Shown piece after piece: positions 33,092 through 44,088 of a stretch of 64,000 bases of DNA. The DNA is from Amesomyces nigricolor. Lineage: Eukaryota > Ascomycota > Sordariomycetes > Sordariales > Chaetomiaceae. Both the position numbers and the translations under genes were made by a program. The stretch covers positions 2,418,001-2,482,000 of the forward strand of contig SRKS01000004.1 in NCBI GenBank assembly GCA_004802645.1, written 5' to 3'. The notes beneath the pieces are model-generated. The model did no database searches and was not told where the DNA came from. It saw only the letters and a program-made list of their open reading frames with translations. The first letter of the stretch is position 1. Each line of letters starts with the position of its first letter.

Positions 33092-36000
33092 AGGGGGTTT
33101 GGAGAGGATTCAAGGGAAAGAGAGAAGGAGAGGAGGAGAGTTGAAAGCGAAGGGAGTTTGGCATCGGATGTAATGAGTTACGCATGGAATGAAGACATAT
33201 CTGGGATAGGGTCGGCAAACAACAAACGGCAGGGACGGGAGTTTGATAGGTGTTGGCTTCTTGGGTTTTTCTTTTTGTTGGCATTTGATAGGGCATTGGA
33301 GTTCCTAGCATCGCGGTGGAATTTTGAGTTTATCTTCCTAGCTATAGATTTACGAGACGGTGGTCATCTATGTGTCTTGACAATGAGGTGTCGTTGAGGC
33401 TGTAGATTCGAGTCTACTTACTGCCAGTGCAAATGGAATGTTTGCAGTACTCCCTGCCTTTATACTGTCTTCCTCTCGCAGTCAAACACGGTGGTCTGTT
33501 AATCCTCGAAAAGAAAGCGTTCGGAGATGGAGATTCAGGAGGTCCCTCCACTCGGAAACTACAATTCTCTTGCATCTGACAGTCTTTCTTATCAAACAGC
33601 CCTTGTCGAATGGACAACTTATATCGGACCGAGCTCAATTCGAGATCTATCCAGGTTATGTTTGGGACGATGAACTTATGGATTTGCGCTGTGTGAGCGT
33701 TAAAGGGCAGGTCGAAGTGTGACATAGCCCCTCCACCGCATGACTGTAGGTCTAAAAACCGAGAGATTAAGCCCGCCTGCTATGATGATTCGGGCGCTTA
33801 ATTGAGAAGAAAGTTGAATTTACGTAAGGATGACTTGATGGCTGATCTCTCAACGTTGATGTCTTAGCAAGTGGCTTCTCGTGGCTGGTCAACCGCCAAC
33901 GTTGCCTTCTCCATGAGGCAAAATCAGAGGCATAATTGGCCCCCGAAGACTACCAGTGTTCTTATGGACCCTATTCTTGCTCAGCAGTTGGAGAGTGAGC
34001 TTGCAATATCACATGATAAGGGTAGATATTCTGTCCCTAGTTGTTCACGTCGGTGAATTTATGTCAACAACTCCTGGGATCGGAAGACGAAAGCTTAGAG
34101 GCAGCGAGTCTTCGATTCTTGTTGATCGATGTGCTGGCCAGTTCGAGCTCTGGAGGCCAGAGAAGACACAATAGAGTAGAGAAACCAACCAGTCGGAGAT
34201 AGTGGTGAGGTCCGGGTGATGGCGGAACAGCCAGCCTCTCAGCATCAGCAGCGATGGAACACCAGCTCCTGTCAACACGCCCGCGGCTGAGAGCTCTGCA
34301 GTTCCGGGTTGCACAGCATGTCTCGTATACTACTCTCTGGATATGTCTCCCGCCTGAAGAAGAGGTCTCGCGCAACAGAAACGGTTCGGCTGTGGCCCGT
34401 GGTACAGTCCCGTTATGAGACCGCCCGACGCATGCCGACGCCCGAAACCTCAGATCCATTTTAGACGATCGACATCAACGGCATGGGGGTTCATCCTGGG
34501 AAGGGAAGGGTTTTGGAGAGAGGTCGCGGGGGAGGATACGATCTTGAGATGCATGCGGGAGAGAGGGGTTTCCGGCACTTCCTCTTTTGTTGCCTGCAGG
34601 AGAGCATGCGTCGTCCCCCGCAGCTGCAAGAGAGGAACTGGCCGTCTAGGCTGCATTGTCACTTACCAGTCCGCAGGGGAACAAAACTTCCCCTCGCAGT
34701 CGCCAATGATGAGATATATCGCTCGAATTGTTGGGCCAATAGTAGCCTGGCCGTCTCTCGACAGAGTCAAGACGCCAGGACTTGGTGATGTGGGCGATGA
34801 TCCCTTTGACTTGAAGGCCTGTGGGGCTGCCTGAGTCTGCTACCTACAGCACACTGCATAGGCTATTTCAACTACCTTGGTGCGAAGAAAAATGGGATGG
34901 GAACCAGTGTCTCTGGATATCAATATCGCTGATGGATATGAATGCTGGTGGTCTTGAAGCAAGGAGGACAGACCTTCAAGGGGCAAGCTGTGAGTTCACG
35001 GATAGAGAGTATAAAGGCTGAGGGACTTCGCTTAACGCGCTCTCCGGCAGCCCAGCGAGAGCACCAAAACGGGGTGTGATATCCCAAGATAGGAAATCGT
35101 GTGGTTGGGGATGCAAGATGGAAGAGTTCCAAGTTGCGGCCAGTGCATGGGATTTGGTGGAGGGATGGGGGAGGTTGAAGCCCCACAGCGTGCACCAACC
35201 AAAACGGGGGTCAGAGCTCAAGTGGGGCTCCCCGGAGAGAGTGTGGGGCCGCCCACTTGGATGGCACATCCACCCGCCCGCTTGCGACCACCAGAATAGT
35301 GTTTTGTGTGTGCCCTGTGGAAGCTTTGGAAGTGTGGGAAGCACCCAGAGGAACCAACGGGAGAGCGCGAATCGGTTGCTTGCGCTTGAGAGGTGGGGGA
35401 CAGCTCCCTGCCGCGGGGAGGCACGATCAGATGAGCAGCAACAGCCCCACTCTTCTTGGCCATCGAGGTTGGCACATCGGCAACAGGAGCTGCCCTGTCT
35501 TGAGCTTTCAGGTCGAAGAAGAGATGAGACTCGTGGAAGGGGGAGGCGGGCGAGATGTCTCTACCCTCAGCAAATTTTTGGGGGATCTAGAAGGGACTTT
35601 TTTCGGGGTTCTTGTATCTAGAGTGAGCCGAACGAGGTGAGCAGCCCAGCGAGAGTGGGTTTCTCTGGCACACAGCATGTGGATTGGCAGGGCAGGCATT
35701 TCCCGCGCCTGTCGCAAGGATGAACAGCGGCCCTTCTCGCAACTGCCAGTGGCTTTCGCCGCCCGTCACCCCAAATTCTTGTCTGCCAAAACCGTTCGAC
35801 CCCTCTTTTTTTCTTTTTTTCACCTAACTCTCGCCCTCTCTTCCTTCCACCACATCTCTCCCGTGGTCGTCTCAACCTCCGCACCCCTTCCTCCCCATTC
35901 ACCTCACCTACCTTTTTTTCCCCTCCTCACCGTCCGCCCTCCCCACCGCTCCCGCCTTTCATCTCCAACCCTTCCTCCCTCTGCGCACTCACCCCGCGCG

Positions 36001-36469
36001 CCAATACCAATTGGTCGTCCCCACCGCCTGCTGCAAAGGTACGTGCATGCCCCGCTATCTGCCCGTCCCCAGGGTCGCTCCCCACGATGCGCATTCCCTC
36101 TGCTCGTTCCTGCGCGCCTCCAGCACTTGCCTCTTTCTCTACACGGAGGAGAGCAGGTGGGATAGGAACGGAGAAAGCAGGCACTGAGGTCAGCTCATAG
36201 TATCATTGGATGTTGAGCGGTGGCTCTTGCTCGGCTGCGACGGCGCAAGTGGATTTCTTTGTGCATGTGCTTGTGGCGCGACCTTTCTCCATCGATTGTT
36301 CTTCACCACCAGCTAACTCTCCATCAGTGTCCCGACCTCCGGAACACTTCCATCCATCAACTCTCCTCCTCATCGACTCTCTTCACTCCAAAACACAGGC
36401 AACAAGTTGTCGCCTGCATTCCGTTAACCACCCACAACAACATCTCGACACCCGCCATCCCCAATCACA
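33092..36469. other. 3.4-kb gap, F-box gene to KH-domain gene
   Basis: No gene is supported. The first part is the F-box 3' flank. At 33403-33418 a short perfect hairpin around TTCGAG looks like a lone tRNA T arm but has no partner arms. Positions about 35800-36000 are strongly C/T-rich and probably belong to the promoter or leader of the KH gene; a GTACGT at 36040 could be a leader-intron donor. Confidence 0.5.
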
Positions 36470-37707
36470 ATGTCGGCTCCTCAAGACCCCATCGCGCCCT
36501 CCGCGTCTGACCTCGGCGATGCCCTGGACCAGCTGAAGCTCAGCGGCGACGAGCCCCGCCTCGGCCCCGATGGCGAGCCGATGCCCCACACGGACGAGGA
36601 GTATGCCCAGACGCAGCTGACCCTGAGGGCCATAGTCTCGTCCAAGGAGGCGGGCGTGATCATTGGCAAGGGCGGAAAGAACGTTGCGGACCTGCGCGAC
36701 GAGACTGGCGTCAAGGCTGGCGTCAGCAAGGTTGTCCAGGGTGTCTTTGACCGCGTCCTCACCATCACCGGCGGCTGCGAGGCCATCTCCAAGGCCTACG
36801 CTGTGGTTACCCGGTCGCTCATGGAAGGCGCTCCCTCCATGGGCATGGGCGGCGTTCTCCAAGCCAACGGCACTCACCGTATGGCCTCCAACAATTCCGT
36901 GTGGTTTTGATATTGTGCTGACTCGTCGAAAACAGCTATCAAGCTGCTCATCTCGCACAACCAGATGGGCACTATCATCGGCCGTCAGGGTCTCAAGATC
37001 AAGCACATCCAGGATGTCTCGGGCGTGCGCATGGTGGCACAGAAGGAGATGCTGCCGCAATCAACCGAGCGGGTGGTCGAGGTCCAGGGCACTCCGGAGG
37101 GCATTCAGCGCGCCGTCTGGGAGATTTGCAAGTGCCTGGTGGACGATTGGCAGCGTGGCACCGGCACCGTCCTGTACAACCCGGTCGTTCGGACACAGGG
37201 CGTTGGCGCTCCGGCCCTCTCGGGCGGCAGCAGCTACGTGCAGGACAGGGCCCCATATGGCGGCGCCCGTGTCACCCGGACCGGCAACGGTGCCGACTTC
37301 AGCAACGGCGGGTCCCGGCCTTATGCCCGCCGTTCTGACTCTGACTCGACGCCCCGCGGCCCCCCGACCCATGACGAGAACGGCGAGGAGATCCAAACTC
37401 AGAACATCAGCATTCCTGCTGATATGGTTGGCTGTATCATCGGCCGTGCGGGCTCCAAGATCAGCGAGATCCGCAAGACCTCGGGAGCCAGAATCTCGAT
37501 TGCCAAGGTGAGATGAGCAACCTCTCATTGACCCCACGGTTGATTAACTAACCAAACGGGCAGGCCCCTCACGACGAGACGGGCGAGCGCATGTTCACCA
37601 TTATGGGCACGGCCAAGGCCAACGAGACCGCTCTTTTCCTCCTCTACGAGAACCTTGAGGCGGAGAAGATGCGTCGCCAGCAGATGGCGGCCCAGCCATC
37701 TGAGTAG
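36470..37707 (+). CDS. Triple KH-domain RNA-binding protein (PCBP/Rnc1/Hek2-like)
   Basis: Three exons, 36470-36878, 36936-37507 and 37564-37707, give 374 residues; introns are 57 and 56 nt. Three KH domains are recognised by their GXXG loops: GKGG (66-69) in AGVIIGKGGKNVADLRDETG, GRQG (152-155) in MGTIIGRQGLKIKHIQDVSG, and GRAG (306-309) in VGCIIGRAGSKISEIRKTSG. A Gly/Arg/Ser-rich linker of about 80 residues separates KH2 and KH3, and the protein ends soon after KH3. The layout matches poly(C)-binding proteins, fission-yeast Rnc1 and budding-yeast Hek2/Pbp2, which bind mRNAs to control stability, localisation and translation. In Rnc1 the activity is linked to MAPK signalling. The particular mRNA targets cannot be inferred from sequence. 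Confidence 0.92.
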
Positions 37708-39076
37708 AGTGCGGATGAGGGCCGCCCGACCCACAGGCTGTAGGACAACCATCCATTGATGTAACCGTTAGGGTCACAGGAATGGGCGATACATTGCCTG
37801 GCCACGTCCTCCAGAAAGCTTTCCTGGGTTAGGCCGGATTTGGCAGCCCTTCGGTATGGGTCATCAACCAGATGTGGCAGCCGCAAGGCTCGTTTTCTTG
37901 ATGGGAGGACGATGCGATGCACTTCTTTTACCCAAAAAGCATTCCGCCGGATTCTTCTCTCTTCTTTCCTTTTCTTGGACCGGGTTCACTCCCTCTATTA
38001 CCCTCATTATTCGCGATAATCGAACGACAAGGCCACAACTTTCGAAAAGGACGACGACGGTGCTACCGCGCATATTCTGCGAGTTGCAGCAGTCTAGCCT
38101 CATAGTCGAGGCAGAACGCCGCCGGAACAAGCGCGTCGGCGCTGCTCATCACCCCATTCTTCCGTCGAACCCTTCATCCGACTCGCCCACACATACTCTA
38201 CGTCTACGCTGCCTCGATCACTTTCACCACATCCTCAACCACCTCATATCACTCTTCACGTGGCTCCGGCATCCTCACCGCTGACGGCCACCGCTAGTCT
38301 TCCGTCCGTTTCTTGATCTCAGTCTCAGATTCAGGGCTCCTAGCACATGGTGCAGCCTCGGACAGCAAACCCCATTCTTCGTTCTGAAAGGGACGACGCC
38401 TGTCAACCACATCAGATTTAGGAGCGTTGTTGAGGCGGAATATAGGCAAAGTCGGAGCAGACCAATATATGAGTACCATGACCAGGCTGAAGAGCGTTTG
38501 CTGTACCTGTGACGTAGGACTAGATCCTGCCCTGTGACTGCCTATGGAAACTGCGTGTGCTGTAAAACAAGTCCTAAGACTGTCTTCAATCCATGTTTGT
38601 AAGAAATGTGGTGGTCAGCAAGCATCGGCACTATGGACCCTGAGAATCTTCAACTTGGCCGCCCCGCCCACACACCTACTCAAGTGTGACCCCACAAAGC
38701 GGCTGGACGAAACAGCCCTAGCGGCACGGCAGCCGCCAAGCGATCCACTGAAACGGCCATCTTAGCGCGGTGGGGCCAGCCATTAACTGTGAGGGGAAGC
38801 TGAATGCAACGCTCACTCAGGTCCGAAAAGCCAGCCTGGCCCATTGTCGAATTGGACTTTGGCATCTTCCCTCCGTGATTGCCCCTCGGCCTCAAAAAGT
38901 CGCGAGACACCACACACTACCACGCTCGCTTGATTCCTTTCCTTTCCTTCGCTCTTGTCTCTTTCTTGTACATCTACTCGATTGGCGACCGTGTTGTGTT
39001 GTTGATTCTCAGCACCTTCTCTCAGAAATCCGACTTTCAGCCGAGTCATCAAGGTTCTCGCACATCGCGTCCCACC
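37708..39076. other. Intergenic region, KH gene to HUT1
   Basis: About 1.4 kb with the 3' flank of the KH gene and the leader of HUT1. No domain-bearing frame, RNA gene or repeat was recognised. Confidence 0.55.
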
Positions 39077-40491
39077 ATGGCTCGCACCAAGCAGGCCACG
39101 CCGCTCCGGCGCGAGCCCTCTTCCGAGTACGCCAGCAAGTATGACCACACACCACGAAGCAGACAAACCAGCGCGATACACGAGCTGGTAGAAAAGCCCA
39201 ACGGCAAGGCCAATGGCGAGCTGTCAGCCGCCAGCAGCACCCTAGCCCAGGCGCCCGTCGCAAAGAAAGACGCCGGCATCGTCACCCTCATCATTGACGT
39301 CGCCGGTATCTACGCCTCTTTGTATGCCCTCCCACCCCCATTCCCCCCTCCAAACCACCACTAACTCCTCCCCCCTCCTTCAGCCTCACATGGGCCTACC
39401 TCCAAGAAAAACTCACCACCACCGCCTACGGCCCGGCCTCCGCCCCAGAACGCTTCAAGTTCCCTGTCTTCCTCCTCACAATCCAATCCCTCTTCGCCTT
39501 CCTCGGCGGCAAGCTCTTCTCAATCCTCTCCACGCCACGCGGCCAACCCGTACCCCCCTTAATCCCCTCCCGCCAAATCCTCCCCCCCCTCCTCCTCGTC
39601 GCCTTCACCAACGCCCTCGCCGCCCCCTTTGGCTACGCCGCCCTCGCCCACATCGACTACATCACCTACATTCTCGCCAAGAGCTGCAAGCTGCTTCCGG
39701 TCATGTTCCTGCACATCACCGTCTTCCGCAAGCGATACCCGTTGTATAAATACTTGGTGGTAGCGGCAGTGACCTGCGGCGTGGCGGTGTTCACGCTGCA
39801 CTCGGGCAGCAAGAAACACAAAGCGGCGCCATCGCATACGGGGCAAACATCATGGGGCATGCTGCTGCTGGGGATTAACCTGCTGTTTGATGGGTTGACG
39901 AATAGTACTCAGGACTACATCTTCGGGGCGTTCCGGGGGTATACAGGGCCGCAGATGATGGCGGCGAATAACCTGCTGGGGTCGGCGATTACGGGCGGGT
40001 ATCTGTTGCTCTCTCCGTGGTTGGTGACGACGCCGCTCGGGGAGTGGTTTGGGATGGATGTTGGGGGGAATGGTGGTGGTGGGGGGCAGGGGGAGTTGAA
40101 GGCGGCGTTGGGGTTTTTGGCGAGGCATCCTGCGGTGTGGAGGGATGTGTTGGGATTTGCGGTTTGTGGGTGTGTGGGGCAGGTTTTTATTTGTGAGTTT
40201 TCCCCTGCTCAGGGTCTATCTTGATGGATGGGCACTAACTGTCTGATTGCAGTCCATACCCTCTCAACCTTCTCCTCCGTCCTCCTCGTCACCGTCACCG
40301 TCACCCGCAAGATGTTCACCATGATTCTCAGCGTAGTGGCGTTCGGCCACACCCTCTCGCAGATGCAGTGGCTGGGTGTTGGGCTCGTGTTTGGCGGGAT
40401 TGGTGTTGAGGCGCAGATCGCGAGGCGGGAGAAGATGGCCAAGGAGAAGGCGAAGGCAGAGGCCGCGAAGGAGGTGAAGAAGGCTCAATAA
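39077..40491 (+). CDS. HUT1: ER nucleotide-sugar/UDP-galactose transporter homologue HUT1 (SLC35B-like)
   Basis: Three exons, 39077-39321, 39384-40192 and 40253-40491, give 430 residues. About ten hydrophobic helices begin at residue 70 (DAGIVTLIIDVAGIYASFLT). Family segments include YAALAHIDYITYILAKSCKL, PVMFLHITVFRKRYPLYKY, GINLLFDGLTNSTQDYIF and VTVTRKMFTMILSVVAFGH, all typical of Hut1 proteins. The C-terminal half carries a Lys/Glu/Ala-rich cytosolic tail ending KKAQ, a dilysine KKXX signal for retrieval to the ER, which agrees with the known ER location of Hut1. The exact substrate is uncertain; fission-yeast Hut1 supports ER redox and UDP-galactose transport. The N-terminal 70 residues are hydrophilic and begin MARTKQ, identical over five residues to the histone H3 tail after Met removal. 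It converges on the phosphatase gene. Confidence 0.93.
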
Positions 40492-41487
40492 CACATACGA
40501 ACGGTGTTGTGCTGCTGGGCCGTCATGGAATATAGATGGGAAGTGTACCGTTGTTGTGTACTTTTTTCGACCATGGATAGATTCCTGTTTAGGTCTGTTG
40601 GGGAATATAGAATTGTTTCCTCTGGTGCTTGATGATACCTTCCGTCAACCACGTTTCTGAATCTGTGCCATGGTAAATCTTTTTCAGGGCAAGTGTCAAG
40701 AGCAATCAGAGAGCACGAGAAACAAGCCCTGTGCATGTGTATAATGTCGCAAGATTCAATCCAAGCATACACCCGACTCACCAACCATCCGGAACAACAT
40801 CGTCTCAGGGAGCTCACCCCAAGAGCCTGACAAAAAAAAGACCATGTTTTTACCATCAAGTGATATATTCTTTCTACAGGCCACTAGATTGCCATGACCA
40901 GCTATCCATAGCCCTGCACCTCCCAAAAGAGAAAATTAGTTACCATATCCCCCCCAATCCATCCCCTTCTTCCCCCCCCATTGCCCAGAAGAACTCCAAA
41001 GAAATTCAATCCATCCCATCCCACCCCCTTTGCCCCAGTGTTTTCATGAAACCCCCTTCTCCTCTTCCTCTTCTCATATCATACCCATCCATCCATCCAT
41101 CCCTTCCCTCTTGTAGTATATTATACATTTCGTTTAGATCAGAGATTAAAAAAAAAGCAAAGATTGTGCACGTGCGTGTGTGCAAGTAGGCAAGTGCAAT
41201 GTGCAAATGTGCTTGGTTCAACGCGGAAAAGAATGCAAAAAGACAATGAAGCCAAATTTGAAGCCACCGCCACCAACCAACTCTCAATCCAAAAGTGTGA
41301 ATGCGCTAGCGAGATAACGCGCATGTTTTGCTGCAAAACAACCAACAGCAGAGTTTATCAAACAAAGAAAAGTCGAGGCGTGTTTGAGTTGGTTGGTGTT
41401 TGTGTGTGGCGAATGAACCGAATCCATGGCAACAGCCGACGCTCCTCTCGCTCGCCAGTTCATCCACCCTTCCCATCAAAAGGTTGC
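40492..41487. other. Convergent spacer between HUT1 and the phosphatase
   Basis: About 1 kb, A/C-rich in parts, with a short CATC microsatellite at 41086-41102 and an A9 run near 41150. It should contain both 3' UTRs. No gene is seen. Confidence 0.6.
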
Positions 41488-44088
41488 TTAAATCATCTCA
41501 TCAATCGACCTCACAATCGGACTCTCCCCCTTCGTCGGCGGACTCCTCGGATCCGCAACCTGGCCCGGCCTGCCAAACGGAAAGAACGGGTCGCGCGGGC
41601 ACAGGGTTTCTCTCGGCGAAAACACACCGTCCGTCGGCGTAGGCGGGCTCTCGACAAACTGCATGCCTGCCATCTCAGAGAATGACCGGTGAATCGGGTT
41701 GTGGGTGATGGTCTCCGCGCGCGGCGACAGCAGCGCCGAGTCCTCGGGAAAGCTGGGCAGGACGGGAACATGCTTCCCCGGGGCGAGATTCTCCTTCTCT
41801 GCCAGGTTGGGCGCCGCGCTGAGGTTCAGAGACGAGAACCCTAAGCTGCCCGGCTTCGAGCCGAATCTGTGCGCGCCAAATCCGGGAGACGGTGGCGGTT
41901 TCGAGAAGGGGTCCGACGGGAATCCGGCGGCCATCGGCGGTCGTGAGAGGTCGAGCGGGGCAAGTCCAGGAGACGGTGGTGGTTTTGATAGTGGTGGAGG
42001 AGCGAACCTCGGCGACCGCGGCGGCTTCGACAGTGTCAAGGGAGCGAATCCAGGTGACCGGGGAGGGTTTGAGAGCGTCAACGGTGCAAATCCAGGCGAT
42101 GGAGGTGACCTCGACAGTGTCGGGGGGGCGAAACTAGGCGATGGAGGTGACCTCGATAGTGTCAGAGGTGCGAATCCCGGAGACGGAGGAGGCCTCGAAA
42201 CCGAGATGCACGAAGCGAAGCCTGAGTCCGTCCGCTTGGGGGCGAGCACAGAATCGAGGTTAAACCGGCCAAACTTCCCAGGGTCCGACTCATCCTCCTT
42301 CTCTGACCAAGAAAAGCTCGAGGGCGCAGACGAAGGGCCAGGCGAGATGGGCTCTCCTCGGTTGGGAGTCGAATCAGCCCTCGCCCGCTTCGGACTCCTC
42401 GCGGGACTCGGACCATTCGAAGTGGCACTATCTCCGGGAAGCGGGGCCGTAAGGGGTTCCTTTGTTGGGACGTCAATGTTGTCAGCAGACATGGTCATCC
42501 GGTGCTTTGTTGGGCTCCCCCTCCCCAGCCGAGGCTTGAGCCCGGCAATGGGCGATGGCCTCCTTTTCGCATTCTCCTTTTGGAAGTCCTGCAGACAGTA
42601 CATCAGTCGCATGTTGGGGCTGATCCACCGACTCTTTGCCTGGGCTGCGTAATAAGCGTCATTGACGCTCAGTTCAGGCTTCTGGTAGAGGCCATAGGCG
42701 ATGATCAAGCTCGCTGATCTGCTGGCGCCTTGTTGACAGTGCACCAGCACCTTCTTGCCCTCCTTCGTGCGCGTGTCAATCGTCTCGCAGAGCTTCTTCA
42801 AGTCCTGGGAGATGTCTGTGTTGTGGTCCCAAGGTATGTGGATGTACTCGGGTTCCTTGAGCGGCTGGGCCTTTGGAGTTGTTGGCGTGGTGTCCGCGGA
42901 CTCCGGGAAATACTCATACGCCGTGGCGAAGCTGGCGGTTGTCGCCGCGGTCTCTGGGATGGGCGAGTCTCCAGCCGGCCTTTCCTTGATCTCCGGAGAC
43001 GCAAAAATCTTGAAGGGATTCGAGACCTCGCGCGCAACGTTAATGACCACGTCAAAGCGAGAAGCCTCTTCCGCAGTTGGCTCAAGATATAGGAACACAT
43101 TGTCGCCGTAGATGGCGATCGGGCCGTCGGGATATCCGGGAGACTTTTGATCCTCGTTGTTCACGTCCTCGTGGAAGGGCTCGATGTCGAAAGTGGTGCG
43201 ATTCGCCATCTGTGGTCGTATCGGGGAATCCTCTTCCGCGATCGATATGTCGATCGATGCAACTGATGGTCGCGAAGGACGGAAAAAGGAAGAAAGACCT
43301 GATTCGTTTCGTTCCAGCACAGTTGGTATCTTCATGCCCCCAGCCGGACCGAAGGTGGCCGATTTGAAACCCGACAACATCTGAGGGGTCGACGCTGAGT
43401 GCTTCAGGGCGCGGCGCTGCAGCATCGGGGCAAGCGCCGGCGAGGGGGGAACCTCGAGCGTTGTACGGCCGATGAGGTCTGTGGTGTTTGTTTTGAGGCT
43501 GAGCTGGCTGGGTTTTCGCTTCATGGGAGCAATCATCGGCTTGATGAAAACGGGGGAGGTGGGCTCGAATGACGACGACGTAGAAAGTGAGCTCAAAGGA
43601 GGTTGAATTGAAAGGCCCTTCATGTTCTTGAGCCGCCTGGGCATTGGCGAGGACCTGGGCCGCTCCTGAGACAGGTCAGAGACCGACAGACTGGCCATGT
43701 TCGACAAGCCCCCGAAGGGGGATGGCGCAAAACTGGGAAGGCGTGCGAGGTTGACTGGGGAGTCGGGAGAAGAGGACGGAGAAGGATCAGAGAGATCCGA
43801 TGAATCTGTGCATGATACTGTTGTCGTGGGAGATGAGTCGGCGGACTCGGCCGTTTGTTGTGTCGAAGTGCTGTCGTTGTGCCGGTGGGTGGATTCCGAG
43901 GGCAGGGCGCCAGGCCGTACCGGTTCCGAATTTCCTGGTAGCTTTGCGTCCTCCATGACCAACACGGGGTCAACGACGGTGACGGGGTTGGACTGGTCGA
44001 TGTCGGTGATACCCGTGTTCACCTCATACACTGACATAATTGAGGGTATTTGGTCCTCAAACAACCGTCGTGTTATGGCAGAAGGCAT
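41488..44088 (-). CDS. Dual-specificity protein phosphatase (Msg5-like MAPK phosphatase)
   Basis: One uninterrupted exon of 866 codons. I start at the ATG at 44088; the frame is open a little further, but only to a GTG. The first 300 residues are Ser/Thr/Pro-rich and probably disordered. The phosphatase domain lies at about 322-505: IAIYGDNVFLYLEPTAEEAS, HIPWDHNTDI with a candidate general-acid Asp near 421, and the P-loop VHCQQGASRSASLIIAYGLY with nucleophile C451 and R457. Members remove phosphate from both Tyr and Thr of MAP kinases, and Msg5 acts on the cell-wall and mating MAPK pathways. The long tail contains seven and a half 14-residue Pro-rich repeats (residues 632-738), nearly each with a Ser-Pro site, and ends SPIVRSIDEMI. 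The precise MAPK target is not shown by sequence. Confidence 0.9.
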   Translation of the reverse strand: MPSAITRRLFEDQIPSIMSVYEVNTGITDIDQSNPVTVVDPVLVMEDAKLPGNSEPVRPGALPSESTHRHNDSTSTQQTAESADSSPTTTVSCTDSSDLSDPSPSSSPDSPVNLARLPSFAPSPFGGLSNMASLSVSDLSQERPRSSPMPRRLKNMKGLSIQPPLSSLSTSSSFEPTSPVFIKPMIAPMKRKPSQLSLKTNTTDLIGRTTLEVPPSPALAPMLQRRALKHSASTPQMLSGFKSATFGPAGGMKIPTVLERNESGLSSFFRPSRPSVASIDISIAEEDSPIRPQMANRTTFDIEPFHEDVNNEDQKSPGYPDGPIAIYGDNVFLYLEPTAEEASRFDVVINVAREVSNPFKIFASPEIKERPAGDSPIPETAATTASFATAYEYFPESADTTPTTPKAQPLKEPEYIHIPWDHNTDISQDLKKLCETIDTRTKEGKKVLVHCQQGASRSASLIIAYGLYQKPELSVNDAYYAAQAKSRWISPNMRLMYCLQDFQKENAKRRPSPIAGLKPRLGRGSPTKHRMTMSADNIDVPTKEPLTAPLPGDSATSNGPSPARSPKRARADSTPNRGEPISPGPSSAPSSFSWSEKEDESDPGKFGRFNLDSVLAPKRTDSGFASCISVSRPPPSPGFAPLTLSRSPPSPSFAPPTLSRSPPSPGFAPLTLSNPPRSPGFAPLTLSKPPRSPRFAPPPLSKPPPSPGLAPLDLSRPPMAAGFPSDPFSKPPPSPGFGAHRFGSKPGSLGFSSLNLSAAPNLAEKENLAPGKHVPVLPSFPEDSALLSPRAETITHNPIHRSFSEMAGMQFVESPPTPTDGVFSPRETLCPRDPFFPFGRPGQVADPRSPPTKGESPIVRSIDEMI
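41875..42195 (-). repeat. 42-bp tandem repeat encoding 14-residue PPxSPGFAPLxLS units
   Basis: Seven full units and one partial unit run through the phosphatase tail, e.g. RPPPSPGFAPLTLS, RSPPSPSFAPPTLS, NPPRSPGFAPLTLS and KPPPSPGLAPLDLS. The seventh unit is diverged (RPPMAAGFPSDPFS). The reading frame is kept throughout. Confidence 0.92.

Noticed and set aside
33403..33418. Hairpin with TTCGAG loop resembling a tRNA T arm
   Set aside because: No A box, D arm, anticodon arm or acceptor stem at the right distances.
41699..42652. 317-codon plus-strand frame rich in GDGG repeats
   Set aside because: It is the complement of the Pro-rich 42-bp repeat of the phosphatase; the repeat makes sense only on the minus strand.
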